From contig CAMVKS010000003.1 in assembly GCA_947167995.1 (NCBI GenBank), positions 30,609 through 94,608 of the forward strand: 64,000 nt of DNA, read 5' to 3'. Positions within the stretch are counted from its first letter, which is position 1, and each line of letters starts with the position of its first letter. The translations under genes were made by a program, and so were the position numbers. This document shows positions 9,863 through 20,363 of this stretch, in pieces. The notes beneath the pieces were generated by a model, which made no database searches, was not told the origin of the DNA, and was given only the letters and a program-made list of their open reading frames with translations. The stretch is from an uncultured Prevotellaceae bacterium (lineage in GTDB: Bacteria; Bacteroidota; Bacteroidia; Bacteroidales; Muribaculaceae).

Positions 9863-10135
9863 TTAACGAATGACGATTTTTTTATCACCAATGATATAAA
9901 CGCCTGGAGGAAGCCCAGCCAAGCCTTGGGCTGCTGTTCTCACTCTCACGCCGTCAAGGCGATAGACATCGGCAGGCTTTTCGTCAGTCGTGACTGTTGT
10001 GATGCCTTCAAACTCTTTGTAGGTGAAATAACCTGGGTTCTCAGGCCCATCGTCAATGTGAGCAAATTCTACTCCATGATTATCGACAGTTAAATTATTC
10101 TGAAAGATATTGCTTGATATAGAGTTCGCAGTTTG
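9863..10135 (-). pseudogene. Remnant of a secreted protein: C-terminal sorting-like tail with no start codon
   Basis: Minus-strand frame reads ...NHGVEFAHIDDGPENPGYFTYKEFEGITTVTTDEKPADVYRLDGVRVRTAAQGLAGLPPGVYIIGDKKIVIR*; no Met in the open frame; upstream part overlaps the next CDS; not in the ORF track. Confidence 0.65.
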
Positions 10136-10685
10136 CTACTAACTCATCATACCACTTCTGTCCAAAACGCCTGATAAGAGGTTCTTTCAAAAATTGATAC
10201 ACACGCATTCCTTGCCTTCGTCCTAATACTTCGGCACTTTTGCATATCTTCCAGCGATGGTAGTTCACAGCCACATTTCCATTGCTCAATGTCTTGAGTC
10301 TCAAAGGATATAAGGCACATGAGATGGGTTTGATGAAGTTTATTCGCCCTTCGCGATAAGCCTTCTCTATTGCGCAGATGCATTTTCCTCCAGTCGCATA
10401 GCACGAAAAGACACAGTTGCTATTGTCAAGTATTTGCGTCACAAGTTCGCCTTCGGGGTCAAGATAGGAGATGCCATTATTTTCAATCTCTTGTTGAGCT
10501 CTTGGCAACAAATCATCCCAAATATCGGGTAGAATTCTCTTGATCTCAGCCTCTTCTTCGGCCGTGAGAGGCGCACCAGCATCACCATCGATGCAACATT
10601 GACCCAGACAAGCATCAATATCACAACAGAAGAAACGTTCTACAACGTCGAGCGTGACGAGAGTATTTTCGTTGATTAGAAACAT
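10095..10685 (-). CDS. DUF3109 family protein (Cys-rich, YkgJ-like)
   Basis: FFCCDIDACLGQCCIDGDAGAPL...CVFSCYATGGKCICAIE...PISCALYPLR. Confidence 0.85.
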   Translation of the reverse strand: MFLINENTLVTLDVVERFFCCDIDACLGQCCIDGDAGAPLTAEEEAEIKRILPDIWDDLLPRAQQEIENNGISYLDPEGELVTQILDNSNCVFSCYATGGKCICAIEKAYREGRINFIKPISCALYPLRLKTLSNGNVAVNYHRWKICKSAEVLGRRQGMRVYQFLKEPLIRRFGQKWYDELVANCELYIKQYLSE

Positions 10686-10691
10686 CGAAGA

Positions 10692-11456
10692 TCAAGAAAC
10701 AAGATTAGACAGCGCATGCTCAAGGTCGGTGCTCGAGAGCTTGAGGTGCATCTCACCGCGATGCGCATAAGAGATATTTCCGGTTTCCTCACTCACCACA
10801 ACAGCAATGGCATCGGTTGCTTGCGAGATGCCAAGGGCCGAGCGGTGACGAAGTCCTAAGTACTTGGGAAGATTGGTGTCGTGCGATACTGGCAAAATAC
10901 ATCCTGCAGCCTTGATTTTGCCGTCATCGATAATTACTGCTCCATCGTGCAGTGGGCTGTTCTTGAAGAAGATGTTCTCAAGGAGACGGTTGTTGACCTC
11001 GGCGTTGATGAAGTCGCCTGAGTGCTCATAATCTTCGAGCGAGAGGTTCTGCTTGATGACTATCAAAGCTCCAGTTTTTGATTTCGACAGACTCATACAA
11101 GCGTAGACAATGGGAACAATCCATTTTTTATGAGCATCTTTTGATTGACTTCCTTGCCACAATTTTGCAATCGACTTCCAACCGCGCTTAGAGCCCAACT
11201 CGGTCAGGAATCGTTTTATCTGGTCTTGGAAAATGATGATGAGAATGAAGATACCGCTATCAATGATGCGGTCCATTATTGTCCCTAAGAGTCTCATGTC
11301 AAGGAGTTTGTCAACAACAACCCATGCAACAATGAAAGCAAACACGCCCACAAAGATGTTGAGCGCCCCACTCTCTTTCATGGTGCGGTAGATGTAGTAC
11401 AACAATACTCCTACGAGAAGAATATCAATTATATCTTTTATGCCAAATGAAATCAT
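10692..11456 (-). CDS. cdaA: Diadenylate cyclase CdaA
   Basis: N-terminal TM helices; LHDGAVII (DGA) and RHRSALGIS (RHR) motifs. Confidence 0.93.
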   Translation of the reverse strand: MISFGIKDIIDILLVGVLLYYIYRTMKESGALNIFVGVFAFIVAWVVVDKLLDMRLLGTIMDRIIDSGIFILIIIFQDQIKRFLTELGSKRGWKSIAKLWQGSQSKDAHKKWIVPIVYACMSLSKSKTGALIVIKQNLSLEDYEHSGDFINAEVNNRLLENIFFKNSPLHDGAVIIDDGKIKAAGCILPVSHDTNLPKYLGLRHRSALGISQATDAIAVVVSEETGNISYAHRGEMHLKLSSTDLEHALSNLVS

Positions 11457-11510
11457 TTAGTTATCAATTGTTGGTTATCAGAATTATTGGTTGTTTTTGA
11501 ACATGCAAAG

Positions 11511-12365
11511 TTATTGATTTCTTAACAAAGAAACAATAGTTCGGGCCTCAACTGCAGCTTTTATATCATGAACACGCAACAGGTGAGCACCTTTTATCAT
11601 AGCGATGGTGTTAACTACTGTTGTGCCGTTGAGGGCTTCGCTTGCTGAACAATCAAGCACTTTTTGAATCATTGATTTTCTTGACACTCCAACCAGCAAT
11701 GGTACTTCAAGTGCATGAAAGACTTCGAGGCTCGAAAGCATACGATAGTTCTGCTCCAAAGTCTTGGCAAAGCCAAAACCAGGATCGGCTATTATGTCGT
11801 TGACACCCTTTTGATGAAGGTTGTCAATCTTGTGCGCCAAATCCTCAAGAACAGCCGACAATACATCACCATTGTAGTTGGTGAGTTGTTGCATTGTGGC
11901 AGGTGTGCCGCGCATGTGCATCACAATGTAGGGCACCTGCAATTGAGCAACGGTGTTGTGCATGTCTGGATCCAAGTCGCCTCCTGAGATGTCGTTGATA
12001 ATGTCGGCACCAAGTTCCTCGATGCAATGGCGTGCTACATTGGCACGGTAAGTGTCGATTGAGAGAATCATCTTGTCACCGGCAGCTTTACGTGCAGCGG
12101 TTACGGCAATATTCAAGCGTTCAATCTCTTGTTCGGAAGTAGCGACTTCGGCGCCAGGACGTGTTGAACAAGCACCAATATCGATTATGTCGGCCCCTTG
12201 TTCCACCATCTCACTGACACGCTTGGCAATTGCCTGGGGGTCAAGCAGACGGCTTCGGTCATAAAACGAATCGGGGGTGGCGTTGATAATGCCCATTATC
12301 AATGGCTCGTCAATTTCAAGCAGTCGTCCTTTTATATTAAGGCTATATTTTTTGAATTCAGTCAT
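11511..12365 (-). CDS. folP: Dihydropteroate synthase
   Basis: IMGIINATPDSFYD, DIIDIGACSTRPGA, INDISGG, DPGFGFAKT motifs. Confidence 0.95.
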   Translation of the reverse strand: MTEFKKYSLNIKGRLLEIDEPLIMGIINATPDSFYDRSRLLDPQAIAKRVSEMVEQGADIIDIGACSTRPGAEVATSEQEIERLNIAVTAARKAAGDKMILSIDTYRANVARHCIEELGADIINDISGGDLDPDMHNTVAQLQVPYIVMHMRGTPATMQQLTNYNGDVLSAVLEDLAHKIDNLHQKGVNDIIADPGFGFAKTLEQNYRMLSSLEVFHALEVPLLVGVSRKSMIQKVLDCSASEALNGTTVVNTIAMIKGAHLLRVHDIKAAVEARTIVSLLRNQ

Positions 12366-12366
12366 A

Positions 12367-13716
12367 TCAAATTAATCCAACATAATACAAGAAGATGATG
12401 ATTATGGCCACAGGAGATATAAATCGCAGACAGATGGTTATGTAAGGTTGCACGAATCGAGAGCGATGCATCCCTCCATTGGTGAGCTGATCATGTATTA
12501 CATATTTCTTAATAATCCATCCCACATAGACAGCAGTAACAAGTCCTCCAAGAAGCATGAAGAAGTTTGGTCCCACAAAGTCGAGGAAATCAAAAATGTT
12601 CTTTCCAGCGATGGTTATATCGCCAAGTGTGCTGAACGACAATGCGCTCAACACGGCGACAACAGTCATCAGAACAGCGGTTAGAATAATAGCTTTTCCA
12701 CGTGAAAATTTATATTCATCAATCAAAAAGGTAATGGGTATCTCGCTCAACGATATAGTAGAAGTGATGGAAGCAAAAAACAGTAAGATAAAAAACAGTG
12801 TGGCCCAGATTGTACCACCAGGCATCTGCTGGAATATGGTTGGAAGAGTAATGAATATTAAATCGGGACCTGCTTGGGGGTCTAATCCAAAGGAAAATAC
12901 AGCTGGGAATATGACAATACCGGCAAGAATGGCAACGAGCGTGTCGAGAGTCGATATTGTCACTGCGTCTTTCATTAAATTGCTATCGTCTTTGAAATAG
13001 GAAGAATAGGTGATTAGGCATGTAACACCCAGCGATAACGACATGAATGCTTGTCCCATTGCATCCACAACGCCTTTCCACCCGAGTTTATCAAAATTTA
13101 TGTTGAACAAGAAACTTAAACCTTTAGTTGAATCAGGCATCAAAAGAGAGTTCACACAGAACACTATAAGCAGAGCAAAGAGTAAAGGCATCATAATATT
13201 TGCCATACGCTCTACCCCCTTTTGAATACCACGGCTCAAAACCAAGAAGTTGAGTGCCAAAAAAAGTAACGTCCACATTACACAGCGGTCGGGAGAGCCT
13301 ATGAAAGTGGTAAAGATTTGAGGGAATTGCTCAGGGTTGGACTCAAGCAAACTACCACTAACCGAACTCCACAAGTATTCTATTACCCATCCACACACTA
13401 CACTGTAGTATCCGCAGATGAGCAATGCGCCAAACACTCCAATGTAAGAGAAAATCTTGAATGGTGAACCCGGTGTCAACTGCTCTATTGCACCTTTCAT
13501 GTTCTTGTGAGTCGAACGGCCAATGATGAACTCTGACATCATAATTGGTATTCCAAGCAAGACTATGCATAGAAGATAAACAAGAATATATGCGCCCCCG
13601 CCATTAACTCCGGCTTGATAAGGGAAACGCCAAATGTTTCCAAGGCCAACAGCACTGCCCACGGTAGCAGCGATTGCTCCCATGCGCGTTGCAAATCCTA
13701 TTCTTTTTTCTTTCAT
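12367..13716 (-). CDS. Sodium-dependent transporter, NSS (SNF) family
   Basis: MKEKRIGFATRMGAIAATVGSAVGLGNIWRFPYQAGVNGGGAYILVYL, classic NSS TM1 signature. Confidence 0.93.
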   Translation of the reverse strand: MKEKRIGFATRMGAIAATVGSAVGLGNIWRFPYQAGVNGGGAYILVYLLCIVLLGIPIMMSEFIIGRSTHKNMKGAIEQLTPGSPFKIFSYIGVFGALLICGYYSVVCGWVIEYLWSSVSGSLLESNPEQFPQIFTTFIGSPDRCVMWTLLFLALNFLVLSRGIQKGVERMANIMMPLLFALLIVFCVNSLLMPDSTKGLSFLFNINFDKLGWKGVVDAMGQAFMSLSLGVTCLITYSSYFKDDSNLMKDAVTISTLDTLVAILAGIVIFPAVFSFGLDPQAGPDLIFITLPTIFQQMPGGTIWATLFFILLFFASITSTISLSEIPITFLIDEYKFSRGKAIILTAVLMTVVAVLSALSFSTLGDITIAGKNIFDFLDFVGPNFFMLLGGLVTAVYVGWIIKKYVIHDQLTNGGMHRSRFVQPYITICLRFISPVAIIIIFLYYVGLI

Positions 13717-13756
13717 ATCTTTTTATCGTTTTCTGTTATCAATTATTAGTATCGAG

Positions 13757-14554
13757 TTATTTCTTGACCAACCATGCACTCAATTCATATAGAAAGTAGA
13801 TGGGAAGGAATACTATTGTGAGTGTGAATGGATCTCCTGTGGGAGTGATAAAAGCTGCCAGGATGAGAAGCGCCACAATAGCGTGACGACGATACCTCTT
13901 GAAAAAGTCACGCTTTAATACTCCAATGTTGCCTAATAGCCATGCCAGCAAAGGTAGCTCGAAGATTATGCCCATAATAAAGATTAGCATCAGGAACGTA
14001 TCCATATAGCTGTCGAGTGAAATCTGGTTAGGAACCATTGCACTCACATGATAGTCGGCAAGGAAACGTAAAGTCACAGGAAAAACCACAAAATAGCCTA
14101 CCGATACACCCAAGAAGAACATTAGATTACCGAAGCCGAATGCTCGCTTGATGCCTCGTTTCTCGTGGGCGTAGAGGGCTGGCGACACAAAGGTCCATAG
14201 CAGATAGATCACCACTGGGAAAGAAAACACGAGAGCAAGCCAGAATGAGGTGCTCATGTGAATGAAGAACTGCGATGCAAGCTGGATGTTGATGAGCTCA
14301 ACATGAAATCCTTGGGTGGAGAATTGAGGAAGCCCGGGAATACCTGATGTTATTTTCTCGAATAGTTGATAGAGGACAAAGTTGCCTTTACATGGTGCAA
14401 GAATAACATTGTCGAAAATGCTGGGCATGAGTGCAAAAAACACAATAGCCATAGCCACTACAACAATAGCTATCTTAATGAGCACACCACGCAACACGTC
14501 GAGGTGGTCCCAGAACGACATTTCCTGCAACTGTTCCTTGTTTTCCCCTTCCAT
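13757..14554 (-). CDS. tatC: Twin-arginine translocase subunit TatC
   Basis: MSFWDHLDVLRGVLIK; multi-pass; FGFGNLMFFLGVSVGYFVVFP; ITPTGDPFT. Confidence 0.93.
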   Translation of the reverse strand: MEGENKEQLQEMSFWDHLDVLRGVLIKIAIVVVAMAIVFFALMPSIFDNVILAPCKGNFVLYQLFEKITSGIPGLPQFSTQGFHVELINIQLASQFFIHMSTSFWLALVFSFPVVIYLLWTFVSPALYAHEKRGIKRAFGFGNLMFFLGVSVGYFVVFPVTLRFLADYHVSAMVPNQISLDSYMDTFLMLIFIMGIIFELPLLAWLLGNIGVLKRDFFKRYRRHAIVALLILAAFITPTGDPFTLTIVFLPIYFLYELSAWLVKK

Positions 14555-14568
14555 CGAGAGGTGAAGTG

Positions 14569-14823
14569 TTACTCGTTAGACTTTAACTCTTCGGTTTTTT
14601 CTTCGGCTTTCTTCTCAGCTTCTTTTACGCCTTCATTGATAGGTTTCTCAATCTCGTTTTTTACATCATTCAGACCTTCCTTGTAGCTGCGAATACCTTT
14701 CCCGATGCCTCTCATAAGTTCGGGTATCTTTCTGCCACCAAAAAGCAACAAGATGATGACCACGATAATTATCAACTCTGGAGCGCCAAAGTTTCCAAAG
14801 AGCAATAAAATTGAATTCAACAT
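14569..14823 (-). CDS. tatA: Twin-arginine translocase subunit TatA/E
   Basis: FGAPELIIIVVIILLLFGGRKIPELMRGIGKGIRSYKEG, single TM plus amphipathic helix. Confidence 0.92.
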   Translation of the reverse strand: MLNSILLLFGNFGAPELIIIVVIILLLFGGRKIPELMRGIGKGIRSYKEGLNDVKNEIEKPINEGVKEAEKKAEEKTEELKSNE

Positions 14824-14967
14824 AATTTAGTCGTTAAATTGTTATTTTAAATCGCAAAGTTAATGAGAATTTCTGAGAAAACATTCAACAGCTCAAAAAA
14901 AATGATGAATCATCAATATCTCTCAATAATATTTTAATTATGACTTCATGAGAAATAGCTGTTAAAT

Positions 14968-14998
14968 TTTGTAGTATTGAAGAAAAATAGTAATTTTG
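14968..14998 (+). promoter_or_regulatory. Bacteroidetes-type promoter for the Crp/Fnr regulator
   Basis: TTTG (14968-14971), 19-bp spacer, TAATTTTG (14991-14998). Confidence 0.65.
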
Positions 14999-15026
14999 CA
15001 TGTTTTAAAGCATAATTTTGTAGCAG

Positions 15027-15728
15027 ATGAATATAAAGAGTACCCTCGAGAAGGTCATAAGTGAAGATTTAGCGGCGATCTGGAGCTTGCTCAAACCTGA
15101 AGAAAAGCGTCAGATTACCGACAATTTTGAGATACATTCATTCAAAAAGAATCAGATTATTTATGCCGAAAAAGACAATCCTGTATACTTGTGGTGCCTC
15201 CTTAAGGGTAAAGTGAAATTGTATAAGGACGGAATAGGTGGTCGACAGCAAATCTTGCGCCTCTATCGCCCTATCCAGTACTTTGGTTATCGTGCTTTTT
15301 TCGCCAAAGAGCCTTACGTGTCGAGTGCTGCCGCTTTTGAACCATCAACGGTGGGTTCATTGCCTATGGAATTGGTAAAAAACATGATTGACAATAACCG
15401 CGACTTGGCTTGGTTCTTTATTCATGAGTTGTCAAAGAATCTGGGTGGAAGCGACACAAAGATTGTGACATTGACCCAGAAGCATATTCGTGGTCGTCTT
15501 GCCGAGGCATTGATACTACTGATTGATAATTATGGCTTTGAAGACGATGGTAAGACATTAAAGATATATATGGCGCGAGAAGATATTGCCAACTTGTCTA
15601 ACATGACAACAAGCAATGCCATCCGCACCCTGTCGGCTTTTGCTCAAGAGAGGATTATCACTGTTGATGGTCGTCGCATTAAAATTGTTGATGAGATGAA
15701 GTTGAGACAGATTAGTAAATTTGGTTAA
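15027..15728 (+). CDS. Crp/Fnr family transcriptional regulator
   Basis: Cyclic-nucleotide-binding-like N-terminal (FKKNQIIYAEKDNPVYLWCLLKGKVKLYKDG) and winged HTH (MAREDIANLSNMTTSNAIRTLSAFAQERIITVDGRRIKIVD). Confidence 0.9.
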   Translation: MNIKSTLEKVISEDLAAIWSLLKPEEKRQITDNFEIHSFKKNQIIYAEKDNPVYLWCLLKGKVKLYKDGIGGRQQILRLYRPIQYFGYRAFFAKEPYVSSAAAFEPSTVGSLPMELVKNMIDNNRDLAWFFIHELSKNLGGSDTKIVTLTQKHIRGRLAEALILLIDNYGFEDDGKTLKIYMAREDIANLSNMTTSNAIRTLSAFAQERIITVDGRRIKIVDEMKLRQISKFG

Positions 15729-15739
15729 TACTTTGCAAG

Positions 15740-16297
15740 ATGAGAATAGCACAAGCTAAGCGTGAAGAGAATATAGCAGAATACCTTCTGTACATGTGGC
15801 AGGTGGAAGATATCATTCGTGCTTTTGACTTAGACATCGAGAAAATAAAAAAAAGCATTATCGACCGTTATGAAGTAAAAGAAGAATCCCGCAAAGAGCT
15901 AATTGACTGGTGGGAAGGACTTATAATGATGATGCAACACGAGGGCAAGAAAGAGAAAGGTCATCTTCAAATTAATAAAAATGTGCTGATTCGTCTTAAC
16001 GACTTGCACAACCAATTGATGAAGAGTACAAGATATCCAGAATATGGTGCCGAGTTTTATAAAACTTTGCCTTTTATTGTGGAACTGCGAGCCAAAACGC
16101 CTGAGCAGGAGCAAGTGGGTGAACTTGAGACTTGTTTCAATGCGCTTTATGGCACTCTCATGCTTAGGCTCCAAGGCAAAGAGATTGGGAAGGATACGCA
16201 AACTGCCATAAATCAAATTTCTCATTTTATTGGGCTGCTTGCGGCTTATTTCAAGAAAGACGAAGAGAAACCCCTATTTGATGAGAATTCAAACTAA
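15740..16297 (+). CDS. DUF4924 family protein
   Basis: MRIAQAKREENIAEYLLYMWQVEDIIRAFDLDIEKI, resembles DUF4924 proteins of Bacteroidales. Confidence 0.75.
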   Translation: MRIAQAKREENIAEYLLYMWQVEDIIRAFDLDIEKIKKSIIDRYEVKEESRKELIDWWEGLIMMMQHEGKKEKGHLQINKNVLIRLNDLHNQLMKSTRYPEYGAEFYKTLPFIVELRAKTPEQEQVGELETCFNALYGTLMLRLQGKEIGKDTQTAINQISHFIGLLAAYFKKDEEKPLFDENSN

Positions 16298-16308
16298 TCA
16301 GAACAATC

Positions 16309-17181
16309 ATGCAGATCAAAAAAACTATACTTATAACTGGAGCGAACGGACAGTTGGGACGCGAAATGAGAATCGTGCTTGAAGGCGACATCTTTGTAAA
16401 TGCCATCTATACCGACGTCGAAGAGCTCGATATCACTAATGCAAAAGCGATTGAGGATTGCTTGACGAGCAATAAAGTCGACTATATTGTCAACTGTGCT
16501 GCCTACACTGCCGTTGATGCTGCCGAAAGCAATGTTGACATGTGCACTAAGCTCAACGTCGAGGCTCCCACACTGTTGGCTCAGGCCGCTCATAAACATG
16601 GCGCAAAATTCATTCATGTATCTACCGACTATGTTTTTGACGGAACAAGCTGTCGCCCCTATCGTGAAGACGACCCAGTGTGCCCAGTATCGGTTTATGG
16701 AGCCACTAAACTTGATGGTGAGAGGCATATAATGGATGTCGCCCCCGATAGCATCATTGTGCGAACTGCTTGGCTTTATTCACCTTATGGAAAGAATTTT
16801 GTCAAAACAATGCTTGAGCTTGGCCGCAGTCGTGATAGTCTTCGCGTAGTGTGTGATCAGATTGGCACTCCAACCTATGCACTTGATCTTGCCAGTGCCA
16901 TAAAATCTTTTATAGACTGTGAGCAGTGGAACCCAGGAATCTATCACTTCAGCAATGAAGGTGCTATATCATGGTATGATTTCACAATCGCTATTCATCG
17001 CTTGGCTGGTATCACAACCTGCCATGTGCTTCCTTGCATGACCGAAGACTACCCTACAGCCGCCAAACGTCCACATTACAGCGTGCTTGACAAGAACAAG
17101 ATAAAATCGACACTTGGCTTTGAAATCCCTTATTGGGAAGATAGTCTTGAACAATGCATTTATATGATAGACAATCCATAA
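16309..17181 (+). CDS. rfbD: dTDP-4-dehydrorhamnose reductase
   Basis: ILITGANGQLGREMR; HVSTDYVFDGTSCRPYREDDPVCPVSVYGATKLDGER; VVCDQIGTPTYALDLA. Confidence 0.93.
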   Translation: MQIKKTILITGANGQLGREMRIVLEGDIFVNAIYTDVEELDITNAKAIEDCLTSNKVDYIVNCAAYTAVDAAESNVDMCTKLNVEAPTLLAQAAHKHGAKFIHVSTDYVFDGTSCRPYREDDPVCPVSVYGATKLDGERHIMDVAPDSIIVRTAWLYSPYGKNFVKTMLELGRSRDSLRVVCDQIGTPTYALDLASAIKSFIDCEQWNPGIYHFSNEGAISWYDFTIAIHRLAGITTCHVLPCMTEDYPTAAKRPHYSVLDKNKIKSTLGFEIPYWEDSLEQCIYMIDNP

Positions 17182-17231
17182 TAATGAACTTATTTGACAA
17201 ATTAGAAACTAAATAATAACAACTATATATC

Positions 17232-18812
17232 GTGGCTTTTAACGACGAAATAACCAAGCGACGTACGTTCGCAATTATCTCGCACCCCGATGCGGGAAAG
17301 ACCACTTTGACCGAGAAATTGTTGCTCTTTGGTGGAGCTATTCATGTGGCAGGTGCCGTGAAGTCCAACAAAATCAGGAAAACAGCAACCAGCGACTGGA
17401 TGGACATTGAGAAACAACGTGGTATCTCGGTTGCTACATCGGTAATGGGGTTCAACTATGAGGACTATAAAATCAATATCCTCGACACACCTGGACACCA
17501 GGACTTTGCCGAGGACACTTATCGCACTTTGACTGCTGTCGACAGTGTTATTATAGTTGTCGATGTGGCTAAAGGTGTTGAGACCCAGACGCGTAAACTC
17601 ATGGAGGTGTGCCGCATGCGCAGCACTCCGGTTATAATCTTTGTCAACAAGTTGGACCGCGAGGGTCGCGACCCATTCGACATCCTTGACGAACTGGAAC
17701 AAGAGCTGAAAATCTCGGTGCGTCCACTCACCTGGCCCATCAACATGGGCGCAAGATTCAAAGGGGTTTACAATATTTACGAGCAGAGCCTTGACCTATT
17801 CAAGCCCGACAAGCAGCATGTTACCGAGCGTGTGGAGATTGACGACATCAACTCGCCCGAGATTGACCGACAGGTGGGTGCCGACGATGCGTTGAAGCTG
17901 CGCGATGACATAGAGCTCGTTGACGGAGTTTATCCCGAATTCAATCCCGACGATTATCTCGAAGCTAATGTGGCGCCCGTATTCTTTGGTTCGGCACTTA
18001 ACACTTTCGGTGTGAAAGAATTGCTTGACTGCTTCATCAAGATTGCTCCGTCGCCCAAGTCGGTCCAAGCCATTGAACGTGTGGTTGATCCCGGCGAGGA
18101 GAAGTTCACCGGCTTTGTGTTCAAGATACAGGCCAACATGGATCCCAATCATCGCAGCTGCATCGCATTTGTGAAGATTTGTTCTGGAGTATTTCATCGC
18201 AACAGCACTTATCTGCATGTGCGCAGTGGCAAGACCTATCGATTCAGTGCTCCTACAGCTTTCATGGCTCAACGCAAGGACGTGGTCGACGAGGCCTATC
18301 CCGGCGACGTAATAGGCCTTCCCGACAGTGGAAGCATATTCAAGATTGGAGACACATTGACCGAGGGCGAAAACCTGCACTTCAAGGGTCTGCCAAGCTT
18401 CTCTCCCGAGATGTTCAAGTATATCGAGAACAGTGACCCCATGAAAACCAAGCAGCTTAACAAGGGTATTACCCAGCTCATGGACGAGGGTGTGGCTCAG
18501 CTATTTGTAAACCAGTTCAACAACCGCAAGATTATTGGTACCGTGGGGCAGCTGCAGTTTGAGGTTATCCAGTACCGCCTGCTGCACGAGTATAACGCCC
18601 AGTGCCGCTGGGAACCAATAAGCCTTTATAAGGCTTGCTGGATAGAGAGTGATGACGAAGAAGCCCTCGAAGCCTTCAAGCACCGCAAGCATCAGTTCAT
18701 GGCGCTCGATACCGAGGGACGCGACGTTTTCCTTGCCGACTCGGGTTATGTGCTTCAAATGGCACAGCAGGATTTCCCTAAAATCAAGTTCCATTTCACA
18801 AGCGAATTTTAA
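17232..18812 (+). CDS. prfC: Peptide chain release factor 3 (GTG start)
   Basis: [61 protein letters not shown]. Confidence 0.96.
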   Translation: MAFNDEITKRRTFAIISHPDAGKTTLTEKLLLFGGAIHVAGAVKSNKIRKTATSDWMDIEKQRGISVATSVMGFNYEDYKINILDTPGHQDFAEDTYRTLTAVDSVIIVVDVAKGVETQTRKLMEVCRMRSTPVIIFVNKLDREGRDPFDILDELEQELKISVRPLTWPINMGARFKGVYNIYEQSLDLFKPDKQHVTERVEIDDINSPEIDRQVGADDALKLRDDIELVDGVYPEFNPDDYLEANVAPVFFGSALNTFGVKELLDCFIKIAPSPKSVQAIERVVDPGEEKFTGFVFKIQANMDPNHRSCIAFVKICSGVFHRNSTYLHVRSGKTYRFSAPTAFMAQRKDVVDEAYPGDVIGLPDSGSIFKIGDTLTEGENLHFKGLPSFSPEMFKYIENSDPMKTKQLNKGITQLMDEGVAQLFVNQFNNRKIIGTVGQLQFEVIQYRLLHEYNAQCRWEPISLYKACWIESDDEEALEAFKHRKHQFMALDTEGRDVFLADSGYVLQMAQQDFPKIKFHFTSEF

Positions 18813-18820
18813 GCATTATT

Positions 18821-18852
18821 TTTGAAATATCATCGAGTTATTAGTACCTTTG
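18821..18852 (+). promoter_or_regulatory. Bacteroidetes-type promoter for the AmgK-RapZ-C / MurU pair
   Basis: TTTG (18821-18824), 20-bp spacer, TACCTTTG (18845-18852). Confidence 0.6.
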
Positions 18853-18890
18853 TCACCTCAAAACAAGACAAAGAATAAAGAAAACAAGAT

Positions 18891-20363
18891 ATGAACCCTC
18901 ACGAGAGCTTAATTGAGTTATATAAGCAATACGTTGGCAGTGAGCCTACCGAAATAAAGTTAATGGACAAAGCCGGTTCAAACCGCAGCTACTACCGCCT
19001 CTCGGGCGAGAAATCGGTTGTTGGAGTCATTGGCGAGTCGAGAGAGGAAAATGACGCTTTCATCTATATTGCCAGTCATTTCAAAAAGCAAGGTCTGTCG
19101 GTGCCCACAGTCTATGGCGTGAGCCAGGACCACATGGTATATATTCAAGAAGACCTTGGCGGCAAGCCTGAAAACATCTTGTGGAATAGAATTCGTCGCA
19201 GCAGCATCACTCATGCTTTCACCAACGAGGAAAAAGAACTTCTTCGCCGAACGATGAGAGACTTGTGTGACATTCAGTTTCGCGGGACTAAAGACTTTGA
19301 CTATAGCAAGTGCTATCCAGCCGAGTGCTTCGACGAGCGTTCCATCAAGTGGGACCTGAACTATTTCAAGTATTGTTTCTTGAAAGCTACAGGTATAGTA
19401 TTCAATGAAAACAAGCTCGAGAACGACTTCGAGCTTCTTACAAGTGATTTGCTGTCGGTCCCGAGCGACACATTCATGTATCGTGACTTCCAGTCGCGCA
19501 ATGTGATGCTCGTTGGCGATACCGAACACCCCAACAATTGTCAGCTGGCTTATATTGACTTCCAGGGAGGACGTCGTGGCCCCTACTACTACGACGTGGC
19601 TTCGTTTGTGTGGCAGTCTCGTGCCAAGTATCCCGAAGATTTGAAAAAAGATCTCGTCCAAGTTTATCTTGAACAGCTCAAAACTTATAAGCCCGACCTT
19701 GATGAGAAAGAATTTTATGACAATCTGCGTCTTTTCGTTCTCTTCCGCACCCTCCAGGTGCTGGGTGCCTACGGCTTCAGAGGATACTTTGAGAAGAAGC
19801 CCGACTTCATGAAGAACAGCATTGTGCCTGCCATTGCCAACCTGCGGCGTCTGGTCGCCAAGAGCTCATTTGAAAACTATCCTTATTTGAGTGAAGTAAT
19901 CAATGAATTGGTGAACATGAAAGACTTCACCAGCGAAGACAAGACACTCACCGTCAGAGTGATGAGCTTTGCCTACAAGAAGGGCATTCCACATGACCCA
20001 TCGGGCAACGGTGGCGGCTATGTGTTTGACTGCCGTGCCCTGAACAACCCAGGCAAGTATGACAAGTACAAAGCGTTCACCGGCCTTGACGACAATGTAA
20101 TCAAGTTCCTCCAGAAAGAAAGTACTATCGACCAATGGCTCGTACACGTTTATGCTATGGTTGACGAATCGGTTGAACGCTACAAGAAACGCAATTTCAC
20201 CGATTTGATGGTTTGCTTCGGCTGTACAGGCGGACAGCACCGTTCGGTCTATGCCGCACAGCATCTGGCAGAGCACATCTATAAAAAATTCAATGTGCGT
20301 GTCGAGCTCTCGCACCGTGAGCAGAGTGGTCACGACCGCACCTTCAATCCTGTGCAAGAATGA
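18891..20363 (+). CDS. Fusion: AmgK-like sugar kinase (aminoglycoside phosphotransferase fold) + RapZ C-terminal domain
   Basis: Kinase motifs FMYRDFQSRNVMLV and YIDFQGGRRGPYYYDVAS; C-terminal FAYKKGIPHDPSGNGGGYVFDCRALNNPG...VCFGCTGGQHRSVYAAQHLAEHI is RapZ-C-like. Confidence 0.85.
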   Translation: MNPHESLIELYKQYVGSEPTEIKLMDKAGSNRSYYRLSGEKSVVGVIGESREENDAFIYIASHFKKQGLSVPTVYGVSQDHMVYIQEDLGGKPENILWNRIRRSSITHAFTNEEKELLRRTMRDLCDIQFRGTKDFDYSKCYPAECFDERSIKWDLNYFKYCFLKATGIVFNENKLENDFELLTSDLLSVPSDTFMYRDFQSRNVMLVGDTEHPNNCQLAYIDFQGGRRGPYYYDVASFVWQSRAKYPEDLKKDLVQVYLEQLKTYKPDLDEKEFYDNLRLFVLFRTLQVLGAYGFRGYFEKKPDFMKNSIVPAIANLRRLVAKSSFENYPYLSEVINELVNMKDFTSEDKTLTVRVMSFAYKKGIPHDPSGNGGGYVFDCRALNNPGKYDKYKAFTGLDDNVIKFLQKESTIDQWLVHVYAMVDESVERYKKRNFTDLMVCFGCTGGQHRSVYAAQHLAEHIYKKFNVRVELSHREQSGHDRTFNPVQE

